The notes: generated by a model from the sequence alone, not told the origin. 64,000 nucleotides of DNA from Acanthosoma haemorrhoidale (GCA_930367205.1 OV884012.1:36533520-36597519), one strand, 5' to 3'; numbered from the stretch's first letter, positions 10,372-24,315 are shown. Program-made: numbers and translations.

Positions 10372-13300
10372 ATCGATCTTTGCACATTCAAATCAGGCAA
10401 CATATTTATTGGCATGTTTCAGTCATTCTTTTCATTTCATTTTTAATTGGTACGTCATTGATTTATATTTACAGATAGCCGAAAATACTAAATACAATTA
10501 TAAAAACTTAATAAACCCAAATAGATTAATGTAAAAAATAATGTATTTACGTTTCCAATGGTTGTATATTACTAGAGAATGTTATCGTCCTAGTGATGGT
10601 GGGTTATTAAGGAACCGTGGGATTCTCTGGCGTGAAGCGTCCATACAGTTCTCAGGCTGGTCTAATCATATGAGACAGTTTCTATTTCTTAGGGTTAAGT
10701 TGTTTTTTTCAAAACTCCGTTCCAGCCGTTACCGGTGACTGTAAGTATCCTGTGACCAGGTGACTTTACACACTTGGCTAACGAACCAACACTATACAGA
10801 ATATGTGATTGAACACATGATAAAAGATTCAGATTCGTAAAAACTGCAAGCAATATGATTTTAAAGGCGTTTTATTCTAGGCAACCATTGTCTTAGAGAC
10901 CTGAACTGAAAAGTATGACGCTATTTCCAAAACTAATTTTAATGTCTAATGTTATAAATAGTAGATAATTTATCATTTAAATACATGACAAGTATCCGCG
11001 ACTTTGCATATAACCAACCAAAACGGTCAAAACATATTCTGATCTTTACATTACAAAACTTTCAAAGCAATTGCGCATTCAGCTTAGTTACTTTTTTCTC
11101 TCTTATATGTGAAAACCGGACCTAAAAATCCAAAAAACGGACAGCAAGTAACCCGAAAATTGTGTACGTAACCTAAACACTTAAACATTTCAAAATCATC
11201 TTTTTTGAATAATTTAAAATATTAATACATTGAAAGCTTATCTAACCTCACTAGAATCAGAGAATTTAAAAAACAATTGTGTAACAATTAAAAAAAATAA
11301 ACAAATAATAAACGTAATGCAAGAAAAAGACATTATTTACATATTTTCCCGTTTTAAAAGTGGGGATATGTCAATTAACCGACAACCGAAGAAGTTGTAG
11401 AGAAATCTGGCGTCCCTTAGAATCCCTTAAAGAAAAAAACGTCACTGTTTCGAACAGTGTAATGAAAGATTGGACAAGTATATTGACTCAAACGGAGAGT
11501 ACTTTGAAGGATATTAAAGGTTTTTTTGTAAAAAAAAATTAACTAAATCTCTTTGTACAAAAATAGTTCGGTTTCTTTTGGCTACACCCACATACAACAT
11601 CTAGCGAATGACATAATATTCAATCTCTATTGCGTTAATGCAGTCATTAAATTTTTTTTAACGAATGTCACCAGCGATTTTACGGATCAACGATCACGGA
11701 GTCAAATTTTTCATTTAAAATTCTTCTATTGATGTTTTCAATTTTTCTTAGGCTCTCTGGAACTGTTTCAAGAATTTCAATCTGTGAATTTAAGTTGACA
11801 TTCTGAATTACAACCTTGCGAGAGCAATAGGTTAATAGAGTAAAAAGGTGAAATTTAATAAAAGTCAAATTGGATGTGATATATGGCGAATTAAGAATGT
11901 TTTTCACTTTTATGATCGATTGATTATTTCTCTACATTTCCAATTGCAAGTTAAATCAATTAAAAATTTAATTTAGTTGATTTATTAAAAAAAATTTAAA
12001 TTATACGAAATTTAATCAATTGTGAAATTTTGTGCAGTAAAAACAGATTTCGTCCAATTTAGCTATAAAAAAAAGTCCAAAATGTGGAATTTTTCGCTCT
12101 ATAAAATTTGGAATTAAGCTTCCTCAGGTCATGGAACCGGATGGATAAAACGGTCTTAAAAGCGTTTTAATACCCGCGACACCTCGATAAATGCATTTAA
12201 TATGCACATTAAGTAAAATAATTTTAAGTAAAATAATATGCTGAATTTATATGACGCTCAAAACGATCATGTAAGCAAATATGAAAACTAATCTATACGA
12301 TTGAGACGGCTGGTACAATAAGGACGTAAGAGATGAGGTACCGTGGGAGGACATAATGGCGAGATGATCCCCAACCGAGATAGGCCGATTTGGCCTGTTA
12401 CGCCAAGTCGTTAGCGGACAAAGAGGTGAGGCTGCCGTTTTCATCACGGGCGCCCGTCGGTTTATTCTCTTCCTAGGAAAGGGTGGCAAGCTGTAGATAA
12501 AGCACAATTCCTGCTTTAATTTGAAGTGAATAAGTCTCTTCAAGTCCAAATAAAAATGCAAACTATAAACGATACTAGTCAACCTCGTTGATGATAAGCT
12601 TTAAATTAAATTTAAACAATTGTATATGCACATCATTGTATATATGATCATCACAGGAAAACAGGAAACTTCCATACCGTGTGAACGTTTTTGGGTCTGA
12701 TACGTTCTGATCGTTTTCAGAAGGGCTGTTAGGAAACATACTCAAACGCAACCTGTTGGCAGTTTATAGAACTAGGTGGGGAATTTGTTTTCGGCTGGTT
12801 AATGGAAGGCAATTGAAAATTATGTTCCGAAATTGTCACATTATCTCTCATTTTATAGACATCTTACAGCTGACTTGCTGAGTGTATGGTTGGGAATAGG
12901 TTTCTCCTTTACTACGTTGTATAACTGCCAGAAGTCACCTCGTGAAATAGACGAAAGAAGGTTGTCGCCGTAGTTAGTAGTGGCACTGAGATGTTTGTGT
13001 GATCAGTCCTAGGGGTACCTAGAATCTTTAAATTACGTTTTCTTAATTGGACAAAGCTGAGTTTCTTAATCAAAGACAAAAGGGAATACCACGTGTTGTC
13101 CCAACTTTTTTCCCCAGGGACAAATTAAATTACCCTATACTCAGTCTGGTATATTAATGTAAATAATGTTTATATAAATAAATAGGACGGGGTGACTATT
13201 TCCCAGGCCGCCGCTATAGTTGCCATAGTAGAAGGGAAGACTTATTTTATTGGCTGATATGAAAACCATACTGATTAGCGAAAATAAACCACTCACTCAT

Positions 13301-16300
13301 TGACTGCCACCTGGCTATATATAACACCCCTGCGTTTAAGCTGATGATTTATTCTATCTCCGGCTCACCTCTAGAGTAGTACTCGCAGCTGCATTGATTG
13401 TTTTCAAATACCATCTTCTTATTTAATCTCTTCGCCTATCTAGGAGGGTGGTCTTTTTTTTAATTTTATTATCATCTTCATGTTGAGATCGGAAACTTTT
13501 CAGACCACCTGTGTACTCCTAACTTTGTGTGGAGCTGTCATCCTCCACACCTTTCCCAGGGGAGTTCCCTGGCTTCTGGGGCGCCAAATCTTCCTAGCGG
13601 CAATACTCCAGCGATTGTAATTTTCCTTCCGGTTCAAATTCACCTTTGCTGAGGGCTTTCGCCTAACCTTAGATTCCGAATGTGAACTCGTGGCATTCTA
13701 ACACCACGTAAAATACCTCAAAAACGAACCTGCACCTACCACTATTTCTGTACATGGTGCACAGTCGGTGCTCACGCGCATATTAAGAAATTGTTGTCCA
13801 AGTCATAGAACATCTAAGTTTCTCCACTACCAGGGATAGGTCTGTAAGACGTATGAAAATGGCTCGACATCACCAAATAAATATTTTAGCGGCTAGCTCC
13901 GTGGTTCTTGTACAGCCAAATGGAACCATTAACCATACTTTGAAAGTGAAGAACCGTTGGAAATCCATGGAAATGTTAAAGAACTCCATCCTCCATACCT
14001 GACAAGAGCTTTAAGACGTTTATTACGATCATAACGAATTACAAAATTACCTGCTGTTACTAGTAACAGTTTAAGCTACAGCCAACAGCTCTAGCTGCTT
14101 GCGTGAACGAAGCCACATCAGATATTTATATTAACTGAACCAAGGACCATTAGTGGCATGGAATAAAAAAAACATATTCCTGCCCGTGCGACCGATTTCA
14201 CTGATGGCTTTGCTCTATTTTCTCCTTTTATACTGGATATCTACTCCGATGATTGTAAGCATTCTATGATTGTAAGGGCGAAAAGGGCATACAATAATGT
14301 TAGAAAACTTAGAGAAGTAAATATAAATTATGGTATTACACTGAGATTATATTCTTCTAGCAGCCTAGTGGGAAAATGGTATTGTCTTTTGTTGGATGAC
14401 ATTGCTTCCTCGGTCCTTCGTGTAGTAAATCATTGGAGGTCCATGGAGTAAAGTGAATAGGTCATATGGACATAACGTATCAATTATCCTTTCTTTGCTG
14501 GCCAGCCATTCTCCTCATAACCTCATATTATAAGCTCCTCCCTTGGTGAAGTAGAAGGCCTCACTCGTCTGGCAAAAAGGAACAAACAATCAAGTGAATA
14601 GCGAACGAAAGCACTCTCAGAATGCTTATCTTTATAAATTATCTGCTCAGGCATCAAGTGTATAGTACCAATTCTCACTATTTTGTTTCTCAGTTTTATA
14701 GGACCGTGTATATCAGCATAGTTGGAGCTTAAAGTCGTTGCGAAATGGCTTCAGAAACAATATTTCTTAAGAAAAAAACGTAAAGCATGATATAACTATT
14801 TATAACTATATAAACCAAGAAGCAATTCTTCAAGAATTTCATGGTGGAGAAAATAGGCCTTATAAGAAGGCAGAAAGGCAAACATTGTAATGATGGTTGG
14901 GGAGATCCTGTATTTTTTAAGAAGCTATTAAATAAATTAAGAGCTTTTTAGAATTTTAGTTTTATCACTGAGTTACCTTTGGCTTAAAGAACAATTATTT
15001 CATAAAATAATACCTACCAAAGCACATAATTATATATGTTCATGTAAATACAGGATAGTTACTCAAAAGTTGAAGCTCAAATTAAACTAAGAAAAGTAAT
15101 AAGCTCTTTGCCATATTTTATAGTTGAATGTTAACAAATTTGACACTAAATCTATTCAGCATATCTTGTTCCAGTTAAATTCTTAATTCAAGAACTATCC
15201 GGATAAAGAGAGAAGTTGAAGAAATATTAGCAACACTTGATAAACAATTTCTCTCTAAGTAACCACCCTAAAAAGAAGTCAGGGTCTACTTGGCTTGAGT
15301 TTACCGGTTAGGTTAACTTGCCTAGCTCCACATTCTTCCTACTCCCCCTTTACAATATTCTACTTCAAGTAGAACATACCTCTACAGCTCTAAACACGTG
15401 GAAAATTATAATAATAAAAATAGAGGAATAACGTTTATTCCGTATGAGAGATTTCCCGGCGAAACTTCTCTACTAATCTTCTACTTGTTGAGATTTGTAA
15501 AGGGGGCACTTGAGTGGGAATGGCTGCGTGAGTTCCCTTCCTTACCGGCAAACTCAACTTAGACTCTACATTCCATCTCATAGCTGCCTGCATGCTAATA
15601 AATCCAACATTGCATATCTCTGTTATGTTAGTTATATGGAGGACTTTAAGTGGCATAACAAATATATGAATGGAAATGCGAGGGGTACACTATTTTTGAA
15701 TTTAATATATGCCTGAAATACTAGTTTAAATAAACAAATACATTTATTATACTTGGCTAACGCGAATTTTGTAACAGAAACGCCTGTTGGTAGATCTTAA
15801 ATAAAATTGAATGCTGAATTCAGATAGAAACTATTTCACGTCAAAGTTTTTATTCTATCTATTGTTATCACCAAATGTATATAGGCGGTAAAAATGCTTT
15901 AAGAAATTTTTGAAACAGATTCAAGCCGAAAATTAGATTAATTATACCTTATAACTGTAAATGTACTCTGCCCAATATACATACAACACACAAAATGAAC
16001 GACAATTTACCATCAAGGGAAAATATCTCATGATATCAAATAGTGAAATTCTGCATGATGCACTTATCAACTCTCATCTATCTCAGATATAAACAAGAAA
16101 ATATTGGTGTAAATTTCAATAACTATAGGTTAACTCGGCTGGTATGGATTCCTTAGTTGGCAAAGGTCTGAACAGAATAATAATTAAAATCCCGGTTTTG
16201 TAACGATTTTTTTTTCGTTTGAACAATATCAATAATTAATAATGATAATGTCTAAAGTTACGTATCTAATACGTATTGATTTTCACTCAAGTTCGAAACC

Positions 16301-16623
16301 GATCGATTTTATGTACATTTATGATATTGTATATATACTCAATACACAAGTACTCGGATTATTCCAGTCCATTATTATGATTGAGTGATTACTATGAAAT
16401 GTGAATATTGTATGAAATATATCCACTAACCAGTACAAATCGTTTGGGAGTTATATCCTACTTAAGCAGTCATTAAAATTTATAAATTTCACATCATCTT
16501 TTGCTTCCAAAGCCATTATATTTAGTTAGTAAGTATTTTATCCACGAATAATATTTTCTGCCTATCGACCCAGGACCAAAAAACGGAATGAATAATCCGT
16601 TGGCCTAAAACGTACGCCATATT
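10372..16623. other. Long gene-free stretch
   Basis: AT-rich with no recognised gene. Weak open frames on the plus strand (11360-11542) and minus strand (11680-11907, 12247-12582) have mixed composition but no family I can name. 12310-12470 and 13500-13700 are locally GC-richer without coding evidence. Confidence 0.4.
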
Positions 16624-16908
16624 AGCTAGCACTCATCTAAATACAGTTTGAGGTCGAATAAATTGAGTCAATGTACGAATAGCTAGTACTCATCTAAATA
16701 CAGTTTGAGGTCGAATAAATTGAGTCAATGTACGAATAGCTAGTACTCAACTAAATACAGTTTGAGGTCGAATAAATTGAGTCAATGTATGAATAGCTAG
16801 TACTCATCTAAATACAGTTTGAGGTCGAATAAATTGAGTCAATGTATGAATAGCTAGTACTCATCTAAATACAGTTTGAGGTCGAATAAATTGAGTCAAT
16901 GTAGGAAT
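16624..16908. repeat. 57-bp minisatellite, five tandem units
   Basis: Five complete head-to-tail 57-bp units start at 16624, 16681, 16738, 16795 and 16852. Each begins AGCTAGTACTCATCTAAATA and ends AATTGAGTCAATGTACGAAT. Units differ by only a few substitutions (e.g. GCACT/GTACT, CATCT/CAACT, TACGAAT/TATGAAT/TAGGAAT). There are no spacers, so it is not a CRISPR array, and no open frame spans it. Confidence 0.95.
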
Positions 16909-19900
16909 TAATCAGTAATTGGACACGTACTAATAACCATACTTGAAGAGTCCCGCGTAACCATGCCACTCCATTGATAGAACTCATCTCGGTTGACCTT
17001 TTGTCATGATTGGCCATTATCGTCTAATGGACTTAATCAGAGCCATTAGTGGGCCTTCCGCTTTCCCACAATTGTGGCATCGGTGCTTATTACCTAGTAG
17101 CTTGCTTCGCGGTCGATATCTGCAGCGTAGCCTTTGTCAAACCCGAGTCGTTTCTCTGGCAGCCCACAACTGTAATTCTAAAAAGTCTAAACGCCATGCT
17201 CGAAAACAAGAAAAAAAAAGTTAAGCACAGATCCCTTCAATAAATAAATGAGCATTCATATTAATCTGAGGAGATATGCCCATCAGCGAGAAAGAATGGA
17301 TTAATCGATTAGCTTTGTTACCATCAAGTAATTCGTTTACTGTTAAGCTTGTGGAGAAGTGCACCTTCTACAGGAACGTTAGTGCCACTACTAGTGCTCT
17401 ATATCTCTACTCTAATCATTGTAGACTAAGCCATAATGAACATATTAGTAAGCTGAACATCGTCAATTATTAATGGTTCTTATCGTTACACGTTGAATTA
17501 GTATTTACATTCTCGATAGGGATGGTGAGAACTCAGTCACCTCTAGCATTGTCTTGTAACAAAACATTTTATAACCCACAAGGTGAGTCCCAACATCTGT
17601 TCCCTTTATATTTAACAATTTCTTTGACTGTAATAAGATATTCGTTAGCTCCAGGCCTCCTTAAAATGCAGTCTAAGGAGCTCAACCTAATCAATGTTTA
17701 TGTTGTTATTTCAATAAATAAACAGGGGTTTAGAAAAAAATAACAGTTTTCTGCGTGAACTAACAGCCTGCTGTTGTTATGGCCCACAACCCGGTTACAA
17801 CAATATTTCAGCCGCTTACAATTGATAACCAAATTAATTATAGTGTTCACAATGATTCGGTATGTGTTCACAAAATGATTTGGTTAATCGCCCCGGACGG
17901 AGATTGATCAAACGGATCGACACGCAGTCGGTTTTTGATTTAGTTTGGTATTGATACAACAAGTTATTTCGGTAAGTACAGTTTTTACGCATAAGTTGCT
18001 AACATGAATATGCTATTGCTTAAGAACCCTAAATAGACCTTCTGGGCTAAAGAAAAAAATATTCCTTATGATTCTGTAAGTAAGCAAGTGTGATGGGTAA
18101 CGACCTTTACTACGAATATACGACCTCGAATGGTAAAACCAAAATTACTTGATGTTTATGAGCATAGTGTACAGCAGGGGGGAAAATCCCCAAAACCAAA
18201 AGGGGGGCCCCCCAAACATGAGCATAAAAGTGTTTACAGAAAGAATTATGATTTTTTATGTCAATTCTGTTTTATTACTCTTCGGTTATGCAGTAGGTAA
18301 AGAAGTATGGGTAGATGTTCCTATTGGAATCCTTTGGAGAATGTCACGCTCTTAAATTAGGTTTTAGGCGAAGAATGAATACTATTATAATTAACAACAG
18401 CTATACAAAAGCCCAAAAAAATATAAACAAAAACCAAAGCTGTTGGATTTTCTTTACATAGAAAGTTCAGCTATCAGGGAATTATTATAAAATTAACAAC
18501 ACTGACTGTAAAATAAATGATCCAGATAAAAAGGAAATAAAGCTAATTTATTACTGAAGATGGAAGGGGTAAGAGCCTTATTAGGGAGTCAAATCTTCCA
18601 GGAACAGCAGGGTGGAATTCTGGAATGAGAAGTGGATTCTTGGACGACCTCCAGGGACTTGTATCACATACCTGTAAACTTGTTTCGGCTTCGACTTTTT
18701 TTCAACTTCTGTCCTTCATTAAATTAAAATTTTAAATATAACTTTAAAAATAGCCCCAGGTACTTACACAGTTATTAAATTTATTCATTTGTTTATATAA
18801 CACAAACACACTGTCAAGAGAAGTCTAAAAACAATTAAAGCTACCCCTGTTTCGCTAACTTATAAACTATTTCGAGTTAACGCTAAGAGGCTTTTTTAAA
18901 ATAAAAATTTAGCTTTATGATAATAAAAAATAACGCAAATGAAAGATAGTAATATCTCGAACAAACAAAATTTTGAGAGCTTACAAAGAAGCTCTTTCTT
19001 CTCGTCTTGGCTAATTTAAAACCCAACAACTGTACATAAAATTAAATAAATTAGCAAAACGTTCTCTATTTTATCTAGAGTAAATAAAACAAAACTCAAT
19101 ACCAGGGGTACAGTTAGGCTATTAGGCTATTTATATTGCTGTCATTAAGGTAGCGTAGCAAAAGCGTAATAAAGCAGTAAAAATGATCACTATATAGTGG
19201 AAAACATAATTCAGCTCACTACTTCTATACAAAGTCCATATAAAAATCTATCCTACAACCCTAGGATATCGTTATAAATGGTCCGCCCTTTTATCACTCT
19301 TGCTCAAATTGCTCAATCAAGTGCAGGCGATACTTACCATACAGTACCATACAGAGCGATGCTTTCTAGAAAATTTATGCAAATAACTAAACAATATTGC
19401 TCTTTAAGGGTTAGGGTTAGCTAAAAGGTATACATGTAAAAAATATAATGGACGAGATCCAAGTTCTTTTTTCAGCCATTTATTGCCTGGCCATCGTCAT
19501 TTTTTTGCCGACATCTCCCCAGCACTAAAGCGTACTACATTTACTGGATATTGATAGAAAATGCCCTTGTAATATAAGGAAAGGGAGCAAAAGAAAAAGG
19601 AAACAGAAAGAAAGACGAAATAAGATCCGCGGAGTGGAGGACGGGACTAACCATTCCTCCATATTCCAATTACTGAGGGACCGCAGACACCTGTTTGGCC
19701 CAGATATCTCCCTACACGGCATCGCCTGGAGGACCCTGCGTATACGGGCTTACGCCTATAAAATATTTTTTGATTAATTAGTTGGGATAGTTGAGGAATT
19801 CAAAGGTAGGTGGGATGATGTTTGTTGGGGTGTAGCCTCGGCATCTGATGGATCGTTGGAATCGATTACGATCTGCCTACGCGAACTTAATCTGAAATTC

Positions 19901-20749
19901 ATCCCGAACGATGCATAATATATATCTCACAACTTAAGAGACTGCAAAGATCAAGATCACTACTTGAAGTTAAGATGTATATCCAACAGTAGAGCAACCA
20001 TTTCAATACAAAAGTGATAATAATATAGACCCATGACAAAAAGGAGTTCAGGAGGAGTCAACTCATGCTTATTTCTTAAGTCGGAGACTTGCATCATGGA
20101 ACAGATTACCACAAAAGAAACAGCTGTGTATTCTAAAAGCTAACGAACAAACCTATTGGAACATCCAATACAACATATGATTGAAAAATATCATACTTTA
20201 AATAGTTGTCTCGTTAAATCCTAAAAGAGAGAGAGAAAACCGGGTCAATTAAGCACTGACTTTTTCGTTTTGATTTTTCAGTCTCATAATCGCTTTTATT
20301 ATATTTTAAGAAAAAGATATAAAGCACCATCATGGAATATATAATCAAATTTTGGATAAATTTAAGCATATAGAACTGGATAACTCAGAAAAAAGTCTGC
20401 TACTGTTCCCGTGAAGTAAAGCTATTCCTAAATACTATTCAGATGAGCTAGGAAAATCCAAATTGACATAGCTCAATAGGGAAAAAACAACTTGCTCTTA
20501 CTATGAGCGCTTATTTCGGCAAAATCCGATGAAGTACAGAGTTTAATGGAACAAGTCATATCAAGTCGGCGGGGAATATGATATTGTCTATAACACGACG
20601 CCAATTGACAGTTCATCGCCTGAGACGCTAACGACGAAACGAATATAATGGATCTAAAAAAACAAAGATTATCTTTAAATAGACTGAATAAAATGGACTA
20701 CTAAGCTGAACAGAGCTGGTTTGGTAGTTCTATTGGCAGGCTAGTTAGA
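16909..20749. other. Gene-free stretch
   Basis: No supported gene. It includes a G6C6 palindrome at 18202-18213 and a small imperfect hairpin near 17823-17889 (GATAACCAAAT ... ATTTGGTTAATC). The region is otherwise AT-rich. Confidence 0.4.
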
Positions 20750-20757
20750 TATAAAAA
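20750..20757 (+). promoter_or_regulatory. Candidate TATA box
   Basis: TATAAAAA sits about 30 bp upstream of a locally GC-rich segment (20770-20815). That segment ends 66 bp after the TATA box in a strong donor-like AAG|GTGAGTA. The spacing suits a core promoter followed by a short first exon. A TATA-like string alone is common in AT-rich DNA, so this rests on the combination. Confidence 0.25.
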
Positions 20758-20782
20758 CTGGTTCTAGCGAGGAATGCGATCC

Positions 20783-20823
20783 GCACGCCTACACTGGCGA
20801 CAGGCGATCGACTATCTTCTAAG
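20783..20823 (+). other. Candidate non-coding first exon with splice donor
   Basis: The segment between the expected start site and the donor GT at 20824 is GC-rich against an AT-rich background, has no ATG, and ends AAG|GTGAGTA, close to the metazoan donor consensus. No downstream exon could be tied to it. It may also be a decayed transposon end. Confidence 0.2.
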
Positions 20824-22644
20824 GTGAGTAATTGTACGATGCACATCGTGTCAAACTATAGCTATTAAACTTGGCAAAAATATGTAATTATATTACAAAA
20901 ACTGTTCAGGTACGATTTCCATCCATCTAACAAAAATTTAATAATTCTCAATGGGATTGTTTTGTGTTACATTATTCTATTTACATAAACATGGGACCCA
21001 AACAATTTCAAAACTGATTCGAGCAAAAATAAAATGAGATTACAATAAATAACGTGAGTAATAGAGGACAGTCCTTACATAATGGTATGGATGTGACTGC
21101 GGCTAGATAAATTATGCTTTTAAATCAGAAATGAATTTTAGTTTACTTCCGTAAATAGGGACAGGGGATTTGTAAATCTCATTACAAAAAACGATTAACA
21201 AAAATTCATGCAATGATTACTTTGAAAAACTGCTTGAGTTTAATTATACAATACATGTATGATGGTATTGGAAAATAATCAAAGGGATGCATTTGTAAAA
21301 GTTTTGAACAATGTTTGTGTAGCATTCGAAATTATTAAAATTATCTTAATACATCCCTACTGCCCTTCCGTAGCGGTGTAGTGGCTGCAGGAGTAGCAAC
21401 GGTGATCTCCCCAATCCTCGCCTCCTTTACCATAGTCGGGAAGGTAACGATTCTGCGGGTGAATTGAGGATATTACCTGGGCTATGTTCACACGTCTGTA
21501 TTGTATACCTTAAATTCATTATGAGAGAGGGAATGGAAATTTGTAAATATGGCACGGACGAGATGTTTTAGTGCAGCCCTTTTAGTACAGATCGTAATTT
21601 TCAAGAAATAAAGATTTATGAACCATTATCACTCTCAATTTGACAGAAGAGGTTTAGGATCAATAAATAATACAAGGAGCAGGGGGAACATACATGGAAC
21701 GTCTTCAGAATTTCAGACGTTTTTATTCACATCCATCCGCATCCACCGTCGTAAAATATTTAAATAACTAATTAAAGTTTCACTAGCATATACAAATTTA
21801 ACTATGATAAATGCTAACTCATTCCTTCGCAAGTTTATCTTACATCGTCGTCCGTATGGAACAATCGATATTGAGACTCTGACAGTGTTGATAGATATCG
21901 GGGATATCATGGTGCATCTTACTGCTTGTGACAAAGATTTTTTGGCTATCATGTGTACGGTGAATATATCTAAGACCCACCATACAGTAACCAGTGAAGG
22001 GTGGAGGGTATGTGTTGGTCACCTCAAGTTGGGTGATTTATCAATGTTCTATATATAACTGGTAGCAGTTGTCAAGGACGGCTTGGCCCACATAATGCAG
22101 GTGCGGATAAAACTGGAAGGGTTGTTTCTACAAATATCCCTGCGGAAAATCTAACACAGTATGCCTAAAAGACCTTGAAAACAATAATTGCTAAATGAAA
22201 CCAAGTATAATAAAAAATGAAGATAAATAAAAAAATATGTGTTTCAGGATGTAAAATGGGACGACATAATCATGAACGAGTAGGAATCGAATGTGTTAAA
22301 TAATTGGTAATAGCAGTCTCTGAAAGAGTTATCCACACTGCGCTATGGTAGACTACCGAATTACCACCACAATCTCTCTCATCTATTGGCTGGTATCAGG
22401 AGTTATCTGACGTCAGGATCCCAAAGTCGAGTGTGAACCCGAGAGAAGCAGACTGTATTGCCGTGGGAGACGCTGCTAGGTAAAGTTGAGGTGCTAGTTT
22501 TAACGAGACGAAGGCTGAGATTCCTACTAGAAAAGTGTGGGTCTGACAACGCCGGACTAAAACATAGCGAGGCTAGGAGAAAGAGAGAGAGATGCAGAGG
22601 TAGTTGAATAAGAAGGCCATGGTTTGAGTAGAGCAGCAAGCGCC

Positions 22645-22647
<3 letters not shown>
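20824..22647. other. Gene-free stretch
   Basis: No gene recognised. 21360-21430 is GC-richer. The open frames at 21713-22058 on both strands overlap each other and have no domain evidence. Confidence 0.35.

Positions 22648-22702
<55 letters not shown>
22648..22702. repeat. (AG)n microsatellite
   Basis: 55 bp of uninterrupted AG dinucleotides. A shorter GA-rich run lies upstream near 22579-22592. Translated on the minus strand it gives a Leu-Ser repeat in a 141-codon open frame (22403-22828). That frame is an artefact of the repeat. Confidence 0.97.
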
Positions 22703-22704
<2 letters not shown>

Positions 22705-23069
22705 CATCCCCACCCCTTCTGAGGACCAACCTCAAACGGGGTTTCTCCACAAGCACGTGAGGCGTACTCATGGAGATACGGCTCTTGTAGTGCGCGTATT
22801 CGGGTGCATTGGTTGTTGCAGCGGTCAACGCACCTTATGTTATTCTGTTATCATTATTAAAATAAATATCAAAAACAACCGTTTCATCAGCTATTTACAA
22901 TTTTCTAAACTAGTAAAAGGAATTATTACAATCTAACATAACGTATATACAATTTACAACCTTATCCTATTATAAACTTAAATCTGTATTCACAAGGGTG
23001 TGCATCATCTTCCCCTTAAACTTATAGCTGCTCTTATACCTAAACTAAGTCCTTCTTAATTCTGTCCTA

Positions 23070-23365
23070 TCCTATTTACAAAAAGTCCAAGAGATCTCCC
23101 AAATCCACTTGATTTTGCATGCGAAATTTTTTTCCCACGCTCCTCTATCATTCGCGTATCGGTTACAATCCAACAGAGACTGGTCAAGAGCGCGAAAGCC
23201 ACATACACTCAGGACATGACTGGAGAAACTGGCCATTGGCACGACTCCCACTGCACGCATTTATAGCAGGTCAGGAGGCCACTGCCGTTTCAGTCTCCGA
23301 GGAGGATTATATGGATGCGTGGCATAGTGTTAGGGTATTAGGGTAGTTGGATAATATAACCCTTT
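23070..23365 (-). mobile_element. LINE fragment, family B, inverted
   Basis: The reverse complement matches the 3' coding end of family B at 2950-3140 and 61850-62060. Shared strings include CTCGGAGACTGAAACGGCAG, TGGCCTCCTGACCTGCTATA and ATGGCCAGTTTCTCCAGTCA. A 62-codon minus-strand open frame (23072-23260) is the C-terminal end of the element's protein here; the other two copies are broken or stop earlier. The 3' limit is uncertain and the element may continue towards 22860. Confidence 0.75.
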
Positions 23366-23964
23366 TTCAATTATTTTTTCCAATATTTGGGGTAGCGCTA
23401 CAAGCATTTAGAATGTAAAGCCACGTAGCACCGAGGAGCAAGGCAGTAAGTGCCAGTACAAAAGACCAGTAAGAGCTACTAACTGAATAGCTACAGCGGC
23501 CGATACATCACAGAGTAATGGCTGAACCACTTCAATCACTGTCCGCTCAGTCATTGCCACTCAGCTGAAAGTCACTTAAGCCTTAGAAAGACCTTCGAGG
23601 TTTCAAATTTTTGTGTTGGAAACCGATCGATGGCCTGATCCCTTCAGTAGAAAAAGGGGCGTTAACTAATAGCTAACAGACAAGCCTAACTAAACAGCCA
23701 ATACAAACTATCTGGAGCTTGAATGAGAGGTTATTTCTCTGATACAACTTCAATGATTTAAGAACAGAACCATAATTAAAAATTATGGAATTTAAAATAG
23801 ATGCTATATAAATGAATATGAATGAAATTTACAATAGGTCATATATGTCCTGTAGCTTGGCTATATTTTATACAATTTTACTCTGTGATTTGCGATCGTT
23901 ACGGAGGTGTAATGTACATTTTCGATAAATTACTTAGTTCATTATCTATAAATGTTAAAAATAA
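23366..23964. other. AT-rich spacer between LINE fragments
   Basis: No gene or repeat I can support. Confidence 0.35.
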
Positions 23965-24315
23965 AAAAAGTGATGGGCTCACCTTATGGATCATAAAACT
24001 TACACCTACAATATATTAACATAATTTTTCCCGACAGTCTCTCGCCATCGATGCAGTAAGGGTGGTGGGGTCATAGTGTTAAATACTGGGTTTGTTAGAT
24101 GCCGCAACGAGTCAAAAAACTTGAACACTAAGCCACGGGTGCAGGTCGGCGTTCATTAACCTCTCGAGGGAGATAGGTCTGACCACTTATGACCCCACTC
24201 TGAAATTGCTAGAGACTTTTAGCTGGTAGTGAGTATGTATATATGAAGGCACTGTACAGCAGAGCTGGCCGAAGGACACATTTATTTATCATCAGTTTGA
24301 GACGAAGCGAATTTA
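23965..24315 (-). mobile_element. LINE fragment, family A, inverted (first of two)
   Basis: The reverse complement of family A 3' UTR and C-terminal coding sequence. It carries the GGTGATGGGCTCACC-type block at 23968-23985, the CATCGATG...GGTGGTGGGGTCATA block near 24044-24080, and coding remnants up to about 24310 (TTATTTATCATCAGTTTGAGACGAAG, part of the RLKLMIY-type helix). Many indels; no open frame. Confidence 0.75.

Noticed and set aside
11680..11907. 75-codon minus-strand frame with mixed composition
   Set aside because: No domain, splice context or repeat support. Frames of this length are common here.
16624..16908. CRISPR-like array
   Set aside because: The 57-bp units are directly abutting with no spacers, and the window is eukaryotic. 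It is a minisatellite.
22403..22828. 141-codon minus-strand ORF with Leu-Ser repeat
   Set aside because: The frame exists because the (AG)n tract has no stops in that frame. There is no other coding signal.
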